A DNA stretch of 64,000 bases from Sebastes aleutianus (Eukaryota > Chordata > Actinopteri > Perciformes > Sebastidae): contig CAKAKS010000062.1 in the NCBI GenBank assembly GCA_916700875.1, positions 1,311,009 through 1,375,008 of the forward strand. The letters run 5' to 3'. Positions 10,971 to 22,149 of this stretch are shown here, piece by piece (positions within the stretch are counted from its first letter, which is position 1; each line of letters begins with the position of its first letter). Both the position numbers and the translations under genes were made by a program. The notes under the pieces are model-generated. The model saw only the letters and a list, made by a program, of their open reading frames with translations, was not told the DNA's origin and did not search any database.

Positions 10971-12555
10971 AAGCAAAACTTCATACATCATTTTTTTTGG
11001 GACCGGTGCAAACGAGAGGAGGATGTGACGTTCGGTTGTTTGAGCTGGACAGAGCGTTCAGATCTCAATGTGTACACAGGAGACACATATTAACAACAGG
11101 TGTAAATGTAATCTAGATACACCAGGTGTAAAGGGGGTCGGTGTAATGTAAAAGACATCGGTCTTAGTGATGAACCCACATAGAATTATCCTTCAGCTCT
11201 ACAGAGCATTATAGAGTCTTTCATCTCGTTGTTTTCATTTTCTGTCTTTAAACTTTAAACTGTTATGGTTCATTTTCACAGCTTGCATCATGTTTTCAAC
11301 CATACCAACCATTTGCAGCAAAAAAGCTCTAAAAAACCACCCTACACTATCTGCACAGCGCCAAACAATAAGCAAAGTTAGCGACTAGCTGGTGAACATA
11401 GTGGACCTTTTAGCAGCTAAAGAGCCAGTTGGTGGAGACCAAAAGAGAGCTGTGGACATCAGTCATCAGGTGGTCAGAAATACGACTCCAAATGAATGCT
11501 AATGTTGCTCCGTAACTGCTGGAAGTGTAAATTAAAAAACTGTCTGCTGATCATCATATCAACTTAAAAGGTGATCATAAGTCAATGTTTTGTTCACAGC
11601 TTGTTTCTGCTGCCCCCAAGTGGCCAAAAAAAAGAGTCATTTCAGGTTTAAAGATGTAAAATGTTGCTAGGTAACGAGGTTTTGATTTTAATTGGAACGT
11701 TCAAATTGGTAATACTATCTGATTACATCTCAGACTAACATATGGAGTCCTAAGATCACTTCAAAAAGTGTAGTACAGAAAGTAGGGACCTGGAGTCAGG
11801 AGTTGTTTAGCTAGCTTCACATAAAGACTAGAAGCAGAGGGAAACAGCCTGACTCTGTCCACATGTGAAAAAACATGACTACACCTAACTAACTAACTAA
11901 CTAACTAACGAACTAACGAACTAACTAACTTCTAACTAACCTTGAAGTTGTTTCTTGAAAAGGCATGATGCACCAGCATGTCTTTTTACATTTATTTTTT
12001 TTGTACAAACCCCGCAACCTCACTGTCACAGAGAGACGTAGGATGGCTGCACCAAGAACTAGTTGAAGCACGTACTTCCCCCTAAACACAACTAGTCATT
12101 ACACTTTTCAGAGTTAATTAGTAAAATGTAGACATGTTGGTAGGCATCTTTGGACAGAGCCAGGCTAGCTGTTTCCTCTGTCTCCAGTCTTTATGCTAAG
12201 CTAGGCTAAACTCAATCTCAGAAAGAAAGCAAAGAGGGGAATTTCTGAAAATGGTGTTAGTTCTAATGATGCGTTCCAGACAACTCGGAACATGAAGATT
12301 TCTGACCGCCGTCTAGAATAAAAACAATGGAATACCACTCAAAGAGTTCCTGTACTTGTGAACTCAGGGCAAATCCATCTACCCCGACTTCACGAAGAAG
12401 CAGTTGTCAGATGTCACACTGGAATGTGCACATTGTAAATGGTAAACCATCAACTGAAAGGCAACGTTAAGTACATTTGCCTGTATTGAGGTTATTTAAA
12501 ATGATTTGCTGGTTAGACTGTTATCAGGTTATTAAATGGGAGTTATCAGTGATTA
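10971..12555. other. mixed dispersed-repeat fragments, no gene
   Basis: Fragments resembling common fish interspersed repeats occur at about 11030-11150 (AGATCTCAATGTGTACACAGG... AGGTGTAAATGTAATC), 11300-11640 and 12155-12260 (GCCAGGCTAGCTGTTTCC... TTTATGCTAAGCTAGGCTAA). None has clear ends. A (CTAA)n run is annotated separately. Confidence 0.4.
11886..11940. repeat. (CTAA)n microsatellite
   Basis: Consecutive CTAA units with a few CGAA variants. Confidence 0.9.
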
Positions 12556-13647
12556 TAAGCCTCATAGATATGGATCAGAAGGGGCCTGCTACACCCAGCA
12601 GTAGATTTTATCATCTATCATCACATGGGCGATCACCGAAAGAAGGAATAAAAGAAGGTGATGGCGACCTCTAGCGACCGTAGTAATTATGACAGGGGCA
12701 GAAGAAGAAGTCAGGCGCTGTGCAAAATGTAACGTTTAATTCAGTTTTTTTTTGCAATGTGTTAGAACATGTTGCTTTTAAGTTTTGCTTAACATTTACA
12801 GCGTAATAGTTAGGGATGTCCATAATTAACCGTTTAACTGTTAACCGACATTAAGCATTTTAACCGATTAACGCTATCGGTTAAAACGGTTAAAAGAAAT
12901 GTTAATAATGAACTCAAAAGCTGAGCGGCTCAGAGGAGCGCCTCGTCTCTTTAAGGAGAAAAGCTGGTCCACCTTAACAGCCCACCTTAAGAGGCGGAGC
13001 TGGAGTTGCAGGATACAGGAAGTCGGCTCCGGTCTCTGGCTCGCTTGAGCGGAGTGGAGGAGTTGTAGTTTCATAGCATTTATTCACCGACAAATAAACT
13101 GTACACACACTGCTACACCTACGTTCACAGCTAGAATGCCACCAACAACCTCACACTCAACGCCAACACACACACACGGTCTGTTGGAAACTCGCTAAAG
13201 TTACTCAGACTACGTGTGCGGCGGCGAGCACGAAGCCTCCGGCAATGCTAGAGCTGCTAACGTAGCACAAATACACACACTGTTTGTTGGCCACTCGCTA
13301 AAGTTACTCCGGGCAGACACACAGCTGACAACCTGCTAAACTAAACTAAATGTGCGGTGGAGACTTTTACTGGGAAAGTGGCTGCATGTCCGCGACACTA
13401 CACGCAGCATCGTAGCTGCTAAGTTAACGCTCCCGGACGGTGAACTGGAGACTCCCGTCAACCAATATCTGTTGTGCTCCTGCAGCTGGTACACCGCTGC
13501 ATGCGAGGCACAAATCTTGTCAGTTAACGGTTAATAATCGGTTAACGAGGGTCGGTTATCTGTTAAGAATTTTTTCAAAATGAGCATCCCTATTTTACCG
13601 CGTAGTAGGTGTAGCAGGCCCCTACTGACCCACATCTATGAGGCTTA
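12556..13647. repeat. 40-bp inverted repeat pair enclosing a DNA element
   Basis: The 40-bp sequence at 12556-12595 (TAAGCCTCATAGATATGGAT...) is repeated inverted at 13608-13647 with three mismatches. The right arm begins only 15 bp after the end of family B copy 1, while the left arm is about 215 bp before its start. The arms may be the ends of an older host element invaded by family B, or an inverted duplication. Confidence 0.8.
12811..13592 (+). mobile_element. non-autonomous hAT-like element, family B, copy 1
   Basis: It starts TAGGGATGTCC and ends GAGCATCCCTA. Subterminal blocks are rich in TTAACCG/CGGTTAA (TTAACCGTTTAACTGTTAACC at the left, GTTAACGGTTAATAATCGG at the right). The interior includes the GCTGGTCCACCTTAACAGCC and GGCTGCATGTCCGCGACAC blocks. 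A second copy in the opposite orientation lies at 15618-16383. No target duplication is visible at this copy. Confidence 0.8.
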
Positions 13648-13859
13648 CAACAACTCACATTTAATGAGCAGATGCAGCGGGTGCAAAAACACATACTATC
13701 ATATAGTAAAACACTTTCTGCGCGTAAATTGATTGATTGTTAAATAGAATGTGTAATGGCGTCTGTTACCTCATGTGTCATTTTTCCTCCTCTGTTTGGT
13801 TTATATATGCAAGGAGGCTGCACTGGTTTCAATTGTGTGCACACTTGCCAAAGAAACAT

Positions 13860-13990
13860 CAGTTTGTCACGGTAAGCCATGTTTTTTGTTTACGTTTGGC
13901 GTCGTGCACCTGGAACGCTTGGAGGTCGGAAATGGAAATTTCAACTGGGAAATTCCGACCTCTGACTTTGACTGGAACGCAGCGTTAGCA
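13860..13990 (+). repeat. fragment related to the 17.2-18.0 kb tandem repeat
   Basis: AATTCCGACCTCTGACTTTGACTGGAACG at 13950-13980 matches the motif present in each unit of the tandem block near 17370-17860. Confidence 0.6.
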
Positions 13991-14768
13991 CCGAAGGTTG
14001 TTAAACCCGTCGATCGACCGATGTACTCTCACAGGCGTGCAAAGAGGCCTACTGAGCATCCTATTGCGTGAGTCTGAACATGAATCCTGATCTCTACAGT
14101 ACCTCAGCTGCACTCTGCGTCTCTCTGATGGATATACAATTGAATACAATCAGAGTCAGATCTAAAGGGGGGGTTCTCAAATTGGCTGTCTTTCATGGCA
14201 GTGGATATATTAGAGCACATATACATATGGCCCACCTTCCCCACCTTCTCTCTCATTCTCTTGATCATACACAGACACACACCAGCACAAAAAACACCTG
14301 GGTTTCCATGTTTCTGGATGCACAACAATCCCTGAGAGGCAGGTATCTTCACAATCACACATTATTCCACCGCAGCATCCTAATCATTCGCAGCATTTGT
14401 CTGTGTGAGCTCAACAGTTTCTAGAGCATCGGAGACTTTTCACTTCTCCTGCAAAACACAACTGACATCCTAACCAGTCCCACTTCATTCAGCCTTAATT
14501 GTATCCTCATTCTTCACCTGGTAACAAGCTAACAAACCTGTGCGGATGTGGCAAGCACATCAAAGAGAGGGAGGGATGGGAGGGGGAACTTGTTTGTAGA
14601 AAAAAATGTGTGGGGGAATATGAAAGGGGGAAATTTACGTTGTGTGAGTCCAAGCCAGCGCCACCTCAGGGAGAAATGCTGGAAAAATGTGATATTTTAC
14701 ACCTGCATCTCAGGAGGTGAGGAATGAGACAGGGAGCAGGGGAGGCGGTAATTAGAGGAGTGTGTGTG

Positions 14769-14812
<44 letters not shown>

Positions 14813-15511
14813 TGTTTATAAAGGATATTTAGTATGTTTCTGGGGCTTGCCACTGGTTCTTTTTCAGCATTCAATTTGGTACGATGCATTCGATGCCAGA
14901 TTATTAAAAATGCTAAACCTGGTTACGAATGCTAAAAAAAAAAAAAAGTGTTGAAAATTTAAACAAATATGCTAATATTGTTACAGTGATAAATAGCTGG
15001 CAAGCTCTGTTTAATGAATAATGCTATTGGCTCTAATTCCTCATTAAGGCCCTAAAGACGAGAACGAAGACAGAAAATACATGTATTGTTGTTGTGTGTG
15101 TGTGTTTTTTTTTTTCCAAATTAAACTCAGAAGGCAGAAGATACCAACACCTTCCCAAATTAAGTAGATTCAAATTACTCGGTTACACAGCTGGTGTGCA
15201 GTCTGGGGTGTCTTGTGAAACCAATTAATGTGAGGGTTAAGTCTTGATAAAGTAATTGAGGCAGGGTTAGAAATGAGATGGAAGAGTTAGGAGCGTAATG
15301 TGATCAGCCCGAGCTTGATGAGACGCTGCAAAAAAAAAAAAAGATCTGTCTCGAATTGTGAGCATTGTAGTTTCGTTATAACAAGTTATTAAAGAAATCT
15401 GTCAGTGTTGTTTCTAAAGCAAAGTATTCTGATCTGGTGGTCTGAAGTCAAATGATCCTCACACCTCATGTGTCTGCGTTCAAGATATAGTCACTTGTTT
15501 AAAGAAAACTC
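13991..15511. other. non-coding DNA with (TG)n
   Basis: A (TG)n run spans about 14767-14813 and poly-A runs occur at 14936-14947 and 15330-15341. No exon or repeat family is recognised in the rest. Confidence 0.4.
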
Positions 15512-15617
15512 TAAAGGCCTTTACACAGCGGGGGGAATAACCAATAAATGACACGAAATACTTGCATCGATGAAAATTTGCGACAGTTGAAATAATTTTT
15601 CAATAAAGAGTTTGAAT

Positions 15618-16383
15618 TAGGGATGCTCAATTTGAAAAATGTTCTTAACCGATAACCGACCCTCGTTAACCGATTATTAACCGTTAACCAACAAGGTTTG
15701 TGCGTCACGCCAGCTGCAGTGTATGAGCACAACAGACAACTGAGTCTCCAGTTCACCGTCCGGGAGCGTTAACTTAGCAGCTAGGATGCTGCGTGTAGTG
15801 TCGCGGACATGCAGCCACTTTCCCAGTAAAAGTCTCCACCGCACATTTAGTTTAGTTTAGCAGGTTGTCAGCTGTGTGTCTGCCCGGCATAACTTTAGCG
15901 AGTGTCCAACAGTGTGTGTATTTGTGCTACGTTAGCAGCTCTAGCATTGCCGGAGGCTTCTTGCTCGCCGCCGCCGCCGCCACAAATACAGTCTGTCAGC
16001 GCGACGTAACTTTAACGAGTGTCCATGTGTGTGTGTTGGCGGTGAGTGTGAGGTTGTTGGTGGCGTTCTAGCTGTGAACGTAGGTGTAGCAGTGTGTGTA
16101 CAGTTTATTTGTCGGTGAATAAATGCTACGAAACTACAACTCCTCCGCTCCGCTCAAGCGAGCCAGAGACCGGAGCCAACTTCCTGTATCGTGCAACTCT
16201 GGCTCCGCCTCTTAAGGTGGGCTGTTAAGGTGGACCAGCTTTTCTCCTTAAAGTGACGAGCCACTCCTCTGAGCCGCTCAGCTTTTGAGTTCATTATTAA
16301 CAATTCTTTTAACTGTTTTAACCGATAGCGTTAATCAGTTAAAATGCTTAATGTCGGTTAACGGTTCATTTTTAACATCCCTA
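15618..16383 (-). mobile_element. family B element, copy 2, with target duplication
   Basis: It begins TAGGGATGCTC and ends AACATCCCTA, inverted relative to copy 1. It is flanked by GTTTGAAT (15610-15617) and GTTTAAAT (16384-16391), an 8-bp target duplication with one later change. That length is the hallmark of hAT transposition. It is 766 bp and non-coding. Confidence 0.88.
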
Positions 16384-16426
16384 GTTTAAATAGATTCACG
16401 CAGTCAGAGGCCGAAATCGGGATCCC

Positions 16427-16923
16427 ATAGAGTGCTACAGGAATGAGTCCTACAACCCGGATGAGTTAGCATTTTACCACTTCCGGTTCCCTCGTCTGGA
16501 AGTCAATGGGTTCTTTGAATGGGTCTTTTAGTTAGATGCCTGAAATAAGGTCTGTGGCCTTACCAAGCTGAAGAGATTTTAAGGTTTTGTTCCACGACAT
16601 AAAATACATCAGTAAATATCCTGCTCAACAATTGTTTATACTCACGCTTATGCCGGTGTAGTTCGTTTATAGCCTAACGTTAGCTTTTTACTTCTGGCGA
16701 TTACATTTACACTTCAAAAATCATAAAAGTGGTGTTCATTTGTGAAGATTATCTTGCTGAACAAAACGTGGAAGTATCATAAATGTTTGTTTGCCACAGA
16801 GCTTATTTTCTGCAATAATCCAAAACCCAATGGAAAAATCCCATTGGCTTTTTGTCGAGGAACCAGGGCGATGCTAACTTCCTGGTTGGCCTACAAAAAT
16901 ACGTCATCCCTGCAGCGCTCTAT
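16427..16923. mobile_element. MITE with ATAGAG(T/C)GCT(A/G)CAGG termini
   Basis: The left end ATAGAGTGCTACAGGAATGA is mirrored by the right end, which on the minus strand reads ATAGAGCGCTGCAGGGATGA. The interior (CAATGGGTTCTTTGAATGGG, TAGCCTAACGTTAGC, AACCCAATGGAAAAATCCC) is a fish repeat I recognise. No protein is encoded. Confidence 0.65.
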
Positions 16924-17164
16924 TGACACAGAGCAGAGTTTGGCAGTCTGTCTGAGGTAAATGATTTTATAGCCTAAACAACTGTAAGCCAATTTACTTT
17001 CCTTTAAGCGAAATGCTCTGAATGAATTTTTCTCTGGTGAACAGGTACGCAGTGTCCATGTCTAGGGCTTTTATTGTGAAAGATAAGAACGGAGTGGATC
17101 TGGTCTGCGCTTCCTTTGTCAAGGTTGAAAGGTGTAATAAAGTTTGCCGTCTTGGTTCAGACTA

Positions 17165-18000
17165 CGGAGCCTCCGAGTTGTTGTACAGTATAGTGTACAT
17201 ATTGAATATGTCTGTTCCGCACAACATAATTGGTTGATGCCTTTAAAAGAAAAGAAAGCTCCAAAAAATAAACCTTGTTGCAAAAAAAAATTATTTCGCT
17301 TTTTGCCACGTAATATTTTCGTTCTGTGTGAAAGTACTTAAAAAAACAACAAAACAAAAACAACAGGAAATTCTGACCTCCGACTTTGACTGGAACGTGT
17401 TGTACACTATAGTGTCGGTATTGAATATGTCCATTCCACACAACGTGATTGGTTGATGCGTTTCAGAAAACTATCAACCTAGTTCTGAAATAAAATGGTG
17501 CTGCTTTTACGCCGTGTGATTTTCGGTTTCTGTGTGAAAGACAAAAACAACAATAAAAACAAAAATAACAACAAAAACAAAAACAACCTCTGACTTTGAC
17601 CGGAACGTGTTGTTGTACATTATAGTGTATGTACTGAATATGTCCGTTCTGCACAACTTGATTGGTTGATGCCTTTATTTGCAGTGCGAATGTTCAGAAA
17701 ATTGACCTTGTTCCGAAAAAAATAACATTGTTTTTTCACCGCGTACTATTCACGTTCTGTGTGAAAGTCTTCATGACAAAGACAACAAAAGAAAAACAAC
17801 TGGGAAATTCCAACCTCCGACTTTGACTGGAACATGTTGTTGTACAATATAGTGTATGTATTGAATATGTCTGTTCCGCACAACGTGATTGGTTGATGCC
17901 TTTATTCGCAGTGCAAAAGCTCAGAAAAATCGACTTTGTTCCCGAAAAAATAATCACTTTTTCACCGCTTAATATTTGTGTTCTGTGTGAAAGTCCTCAT
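17165..18000. repeat. ~215-227 bp tandem repeat, four units
   Basis: Each unit contains a GTACA(N)TATAGTGT... TTGAATATGTC block, then ACAACGTGATTGGTTGATGC and a GTTCTGTGTGAAAG block. The first motif starts near 17184, 17402, 17615 and 17842, so the period is 213-227 bp. Units are diverged and differ in A-rich linkers. Similar short minus-strand open frames recur in each unit, which reflects the repeat and not a gene. Confidence 0.85.
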
Positions 18001-18085
18001 GACAAAAACAACAGTTTGAAAAAATATATTGATGTATGAATTAATGGCACGAAATAAAGATGCCCCCGGTGTGTAAAGGCCTTAA

Positions 18086-18663
18086 AGCTGTATTGGGAAC
18101 AGGTGAGATTACTCACTCCGTTGTTTTTTTTCTATTCACGTTTGTTCATTTTCAATACTCACTTAAACAAGTCATAAAGACGGGCTGCAAAAGACTCCCC
18201 GCTGCTTTCATCTGGCACAAAGTGCTCTCCACTAACAAGTTCATCACAGTGTACTTTTGATCTAAAATTACCATTCATCATTTCAAGAGTAAATGCTCCA
18301 TTAGAAGAGGTATCACTCCGAAAAACAGCTCTCCGTTCCTGTGAGAGTCTGTTTTAATTGCTAAGATACTTTATTTTACGAATGCTTCACGGTGACCTTG
18401 AAGAGGGCTGACACAGAATATTGGCAAATAAACTACCTATGAACTTTTATGTTTTTGTTGGCCTGTACCTTGTAAATCATTAAGCATTTGTCTTGGTTTA
18501 CTCATAATGATTTAAAAGAAGAGTCATTACAGACACCCGACACTCATTAACCTGAAATGAAAGGGGTACTCAACTGATCTCACTACACTCATAGTGGAGA
18601 GTAATACTCCGTATGTGAACAAAGTTATTTAACGTCTTTCCAAAGCCTGAGATGTCACGGTGA
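18086..18663. other. non-coding stretch, nothing recognised
   Basis: AT-rich, without repeats, exon signals or long frames that I can support. Confidence 0.4.
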
Positions 18664-19442
18664 TGTCATCAGGGTTATCTTGAATTAAGGCTTGACTTCA
18701 AATATTTAACAGAAAGCCTGTGCTACAAACTTGGGCCATGGAGTTTGAAAGATGAAGGCATTTAAAAAGCAGGAATGATTAAATAATCAATGCTGTAAAG
18801 TTGCATTGTGGGAATCGTAGGATCTAGCTTTTGCGAAGCTTGACTCGTCAGAGGGAATGAAAGTCAGAATATCTCGACCTCTGCTGCTTGGATTTTGACC
18901 ATTCTTATTTCACTCTGTCTCTCTGAAGTCCCCTACCTTTACGCAAGTGCAACACTAAATCACTGGAGTGCCCCTTTAAGTCTGCTTTTTTTGTCTGCCT
19001 CTACCAGTGGCTTGGCTTTTAAAGAGATACACGCAAACAATTCAGGCCCACGACTATTTGATTGTGAAAAGGGACACGTTTTTGTCATCAGGGTTATCTT
19101 GACTTAAGGTTTGACTTTACATATTTAACAGAAAGCCTGTGTTACAAACTTGGGCCATGGAGTTTGAAAGATGAGGGCATTCAACAAACAGGAAAGATTA
19201 AATGAACGATGCTATTGAGTTGCATTATGGGAATTGTAGGATCCAACTTTTCTGAAGCTGGACTCGTCAGAGGGAATGAAAGTCAGAATATCTCGACTTC
19301 TGTCGCTTCGATTTTGACCATTCTTATTTCAATCAGTCTCTCAGAAGTCCCCAAACTTTACGCAAGTGCAACACTAAATCACTGGAGTGCCCCTTTAAGT
19401 TTGTTTTATTCTGCCTCTACCAGTGTCTTGGCATTTAAAGAG
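18664..19442 (+). repeat. tandemly duplicated interspersed repeat (family E), 420-bp period
   Basis: Two copies start at GTCATCAGGGTTATCTTGA (18664 and 19084) and run through TTGCATT(G/A)TGGGAAT(C/T)GTAGGATC to CTACCAGTG(G/T)CTTGGC. They end near 19028 and 19442. A third, more diverged copy lies at 34000-34307. The order suggests a local tandem duplication of one insertion. Confidence 0.85.
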
Positions 19443-19444
19443 TG

Positions 19445-21770
19445 ACACTTTTTTTCTTTCTTTTCTTTTGATTCACATGATCACCCCTCATGATGTGTCC
19501 TTGATAGCCACTCTGCTCAACCGTGCAACAATAGTTATACAACAGCTTAAAAAACGATCAACCTGACGAACCCATTCAGAGGTCACTATCCTAATATTTA
19601 CGCCGTTCGGGGGTATATCAGAGTTTCCATCTTTTAAACTACAAGCACAAGCTTACATGCCACATAAGCTATAGCGGCCTGCATGAAGCCTTATTTATTT
19701 TTCCAGGGAAATGTCAAGGCCAGGGCAAACATAAAAGCATATTATTCTGTATACAGTGAGGGATGACATCACTAGCAGCGACAGCCAAGAGGGAGATCAC
19801 ACGAGGCTGGGAAACCGCTTGTCTGATCATCATGTGGCGGGCTGCACACACACACACACAACACACACACACACACATACACACACGCACGCACACTCCT
19901 CGACACACACACACACACACACAGTGCGGGATACAATTACCCTAACTGTTTACACAGCACTGCATGATTACTGTAATTGTTTGTTATGCCGCTATACTGC
20001 ACACCACACATATGCTGATCATGAGAGTGCAGTGGAGACTTTCAATATATATTCAAAACTAATAAGACTAATAATTTGGGACCAAACATGTTTCCAGTTT
20101 CATGATGGTGGCTCACATGTCCTATTTGCTTTCCAACACATTAGGGGAAATCAATAACCTGTTGTGCCACAGATCCAGATCATCTCTGCAGAGAAGTGGA
20201 GTTTAAGTGTTTATTTAGATGGAGCACCAGCCTTGGGGAGGGGGGGACCCTGACACTGATTGACAGATGCCTCCAGTGCATTCTGACTAAACTAACATGC
20301 AACTGAAATATCTGGCACGATTTCACAATATAGCCTTCCCTTTTAAAAAAAAAAAGAGGTGAGTTGCTGCTATAAGTGGGAGAATAAGAAGTGGAGATAA
20401 TCCCATGTGAGGCCTGTCCTGAATTCTGTAACATTTTTACTGATGAGCTTCTTGGGCAGCTGCCATGTCAGCGAGGATGCTGGTAAACAAATAATTATTC
20501 ATACTAATAATCTTCCATATTCATGTGCAAATAAGATCCCCCTTTCCTGGTATCTGAGCGGCTTCAAGGTTGTATGTGGGAGGTTCCCCTAACTATTGCC
20601 TGACTTGACTCATTTCATGCCAAAAAAAGGATCTATCTAAGGGTCAAGGATGTGTGAGCTTATATATCACAATAAAACAGACTTATTATTGCTAATTTTG
20701 AAACCTACAAGAGCTGCATTCAAATGTGTGTTTTCACAACCTCACAGGGAATACATTTGCCAGTTTAAACACAGTTGAGGGCAAATGGGGATAAAACAGG
20801 AAATATATATATTTTTTTCTTATGAAAAGTACTCAGCCAATTCAAGTTATAAGGAAGCCACAAATAAAATCTCAAATGTTGTTGAATAAAAGAAATGAAT
20901 CATCTCAAACTTTTTTGCTTTGTGATGTCACAGGACTTCTCTGTCAAATAAATCACCTGCGTAATGAAGGAATTGCTCTAATACCACTGTGCGTAATTAC
21001 GCACAAATCAAATAGGCACATAATTGGATGCTGACGCACAGAAAAGGTTCCATCCTCCTATAGCCAAGTTTCCAAACTCTGCTAAACTTTGCCTTTATGT
21101 TGGGATTCGGGCTCCTTTACGTGTCACAATGTAACCTTTCACAATAAACTACTATGGCGCCTCTTGAGTAGCTGCTTACACTGTATGATATGCGATAAGG
21201 CCTATCTTATATGTGTCTATAAATAGTCAGACAGGCAGGCCCACATCAGAGAGCACAGCAGTGAGGGGAGTCATGTTCTCCATGTCGGCAGAAGGCAGTG
21301 GGCATCGGGTGGTGAACTGAGAGGGCTGGACACTGATTTGGCCAGAAACACATTTTGGCAACATGTTGTGCCACTATTAAAATAAGGTATATTATTATAT
21401 TATTAACATCATTTCAAATACACATGCAACATTCCTCCTAATTTAAAAATAACTATAATAACTGACAGAAAACATGCACAGGTAGGTGGAAGGACTTGGC
21501 ACAGTCTTTGGTAGACTGTTACGCATTAGCTCCACAAGTAAACAGTAAGAATTGTGAGTGGGTAAGTCAGCCCACTGAACTTTAAAGTTATTCCTGCGTA
21601 TCATTAAATCTATAAAGGACTAAATGAATCTGAAAGCTGCCTGCATAAATGAGCAAATTATTGGTTTACATAGCACGTACCATTGTGGTGTAGGGAGATG
21701 TGCCAACACTCTCAAAGACCCATTTTCCACTCTGAAAAGTTCGGCTTCCAAAAAAAAAAAAAAAAAGTGT
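19445..21770. other. mostly unique non-coding DNA
   Basis: A (CA)n array with short interruptions spans about 19847-19923. No exon is recognised. The stretch 20820-21060 is balanced in composition and holds an 18-bp palindrome, listed separately. Confidence 0.4.
20988..21005. promoter_or_regulatory. 18-bp perfect palindrome TGTGCGTAATTACGCACA
   Basis: The reverse complement is identical over all 18 bases. The TGCGTAATTACGCA core could bind a homeodomain or bZIP-type dimer. It stands alone in non-repetitive sequence. The function is unproven. Confidence 0.35.
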
Positions 21771-21889
21771 GGGAGAGAGAAAAGTGGTTGGTTTCTTGTT
21801 CAGCTGGGCCTTCTACCGGAAGCGAAAGAGCCCTAACACACGGCCTGCTGCCCGGGAAACATCTTTTTGGGTAATTTGTAGTCAACTCC

Positions 21890-22149
21890 TCTCAGTCAAG
21901 GCAGAGGAGGACCGAGGACAGAGGACAGAGGACAGAGTAATCCAAGTCGTCTGCTGCCAGACTGCTCCGTGCAAGGTGTCTATTCTCGGTTTGATATCTC
22001 CATGAACCCGTCGGGCTCTCCGCTCGGTGCCGCTCTCCGTCCAGCCTGTCCCGGTACCGGAATGACCACCCGAACCGCCGCGCTCCGTGTGAGCCCCGCT
22101 AGTGAAGAGCCGGAGTGTGGCTGAGCACCGACACACCGACACACACACA
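21890..22149 (+). ncRNA. candidate plus-strand first exon with GTAAGT donor
   Basis: In the CpG island the plus strand runs to ...ACACACACA followed by GTAAGTAGC at 22150. The longest frame begins at ATGAACCCGTCGGG (about 22002) and closes after 40 codons, so it would be 5' UTR or a non-coding exon. It could be the first exon of a divergent transcript. The start is not determined. Confidence 0.3.

Larger units (their letters stand above)
15512..18085. mobile_element. composite DNA element with AAGGCCTTTACACA termini
   Basis: The left end AAAGGCCTTTACACAGCGGGGG (from 15513) is inverted at the right end, where 18062-18085 reads on the minus strand as AAGGCCTTTACACACCGGGGG. Both are followed by a related block (ATGACACGAAATACTTGCATC / ATTAATGGCACGAAATAAAG). 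Between the ends lie family B copy 2, a 497-bp MITE and a four-unit tandem array, so the 2.57 kb is a nest of later insertions in one element. No transposase is seen. Confidence 0.65.

Noticed and set aside
10317..11116. Two adjacent plus-strand frames considered as a host gene
   Set aside because: They are one reverse-transcriptase relic with a frameshift at a G-run, truncated at both ends.
14690..14725. Minus-strand ATGCAG followed by GTGTAA, a possible further NFI first exon
   Set aside because: The donor is weak, the region has no CpG enrichment, and two codons followed by GT are expected by chance in 64 kb.
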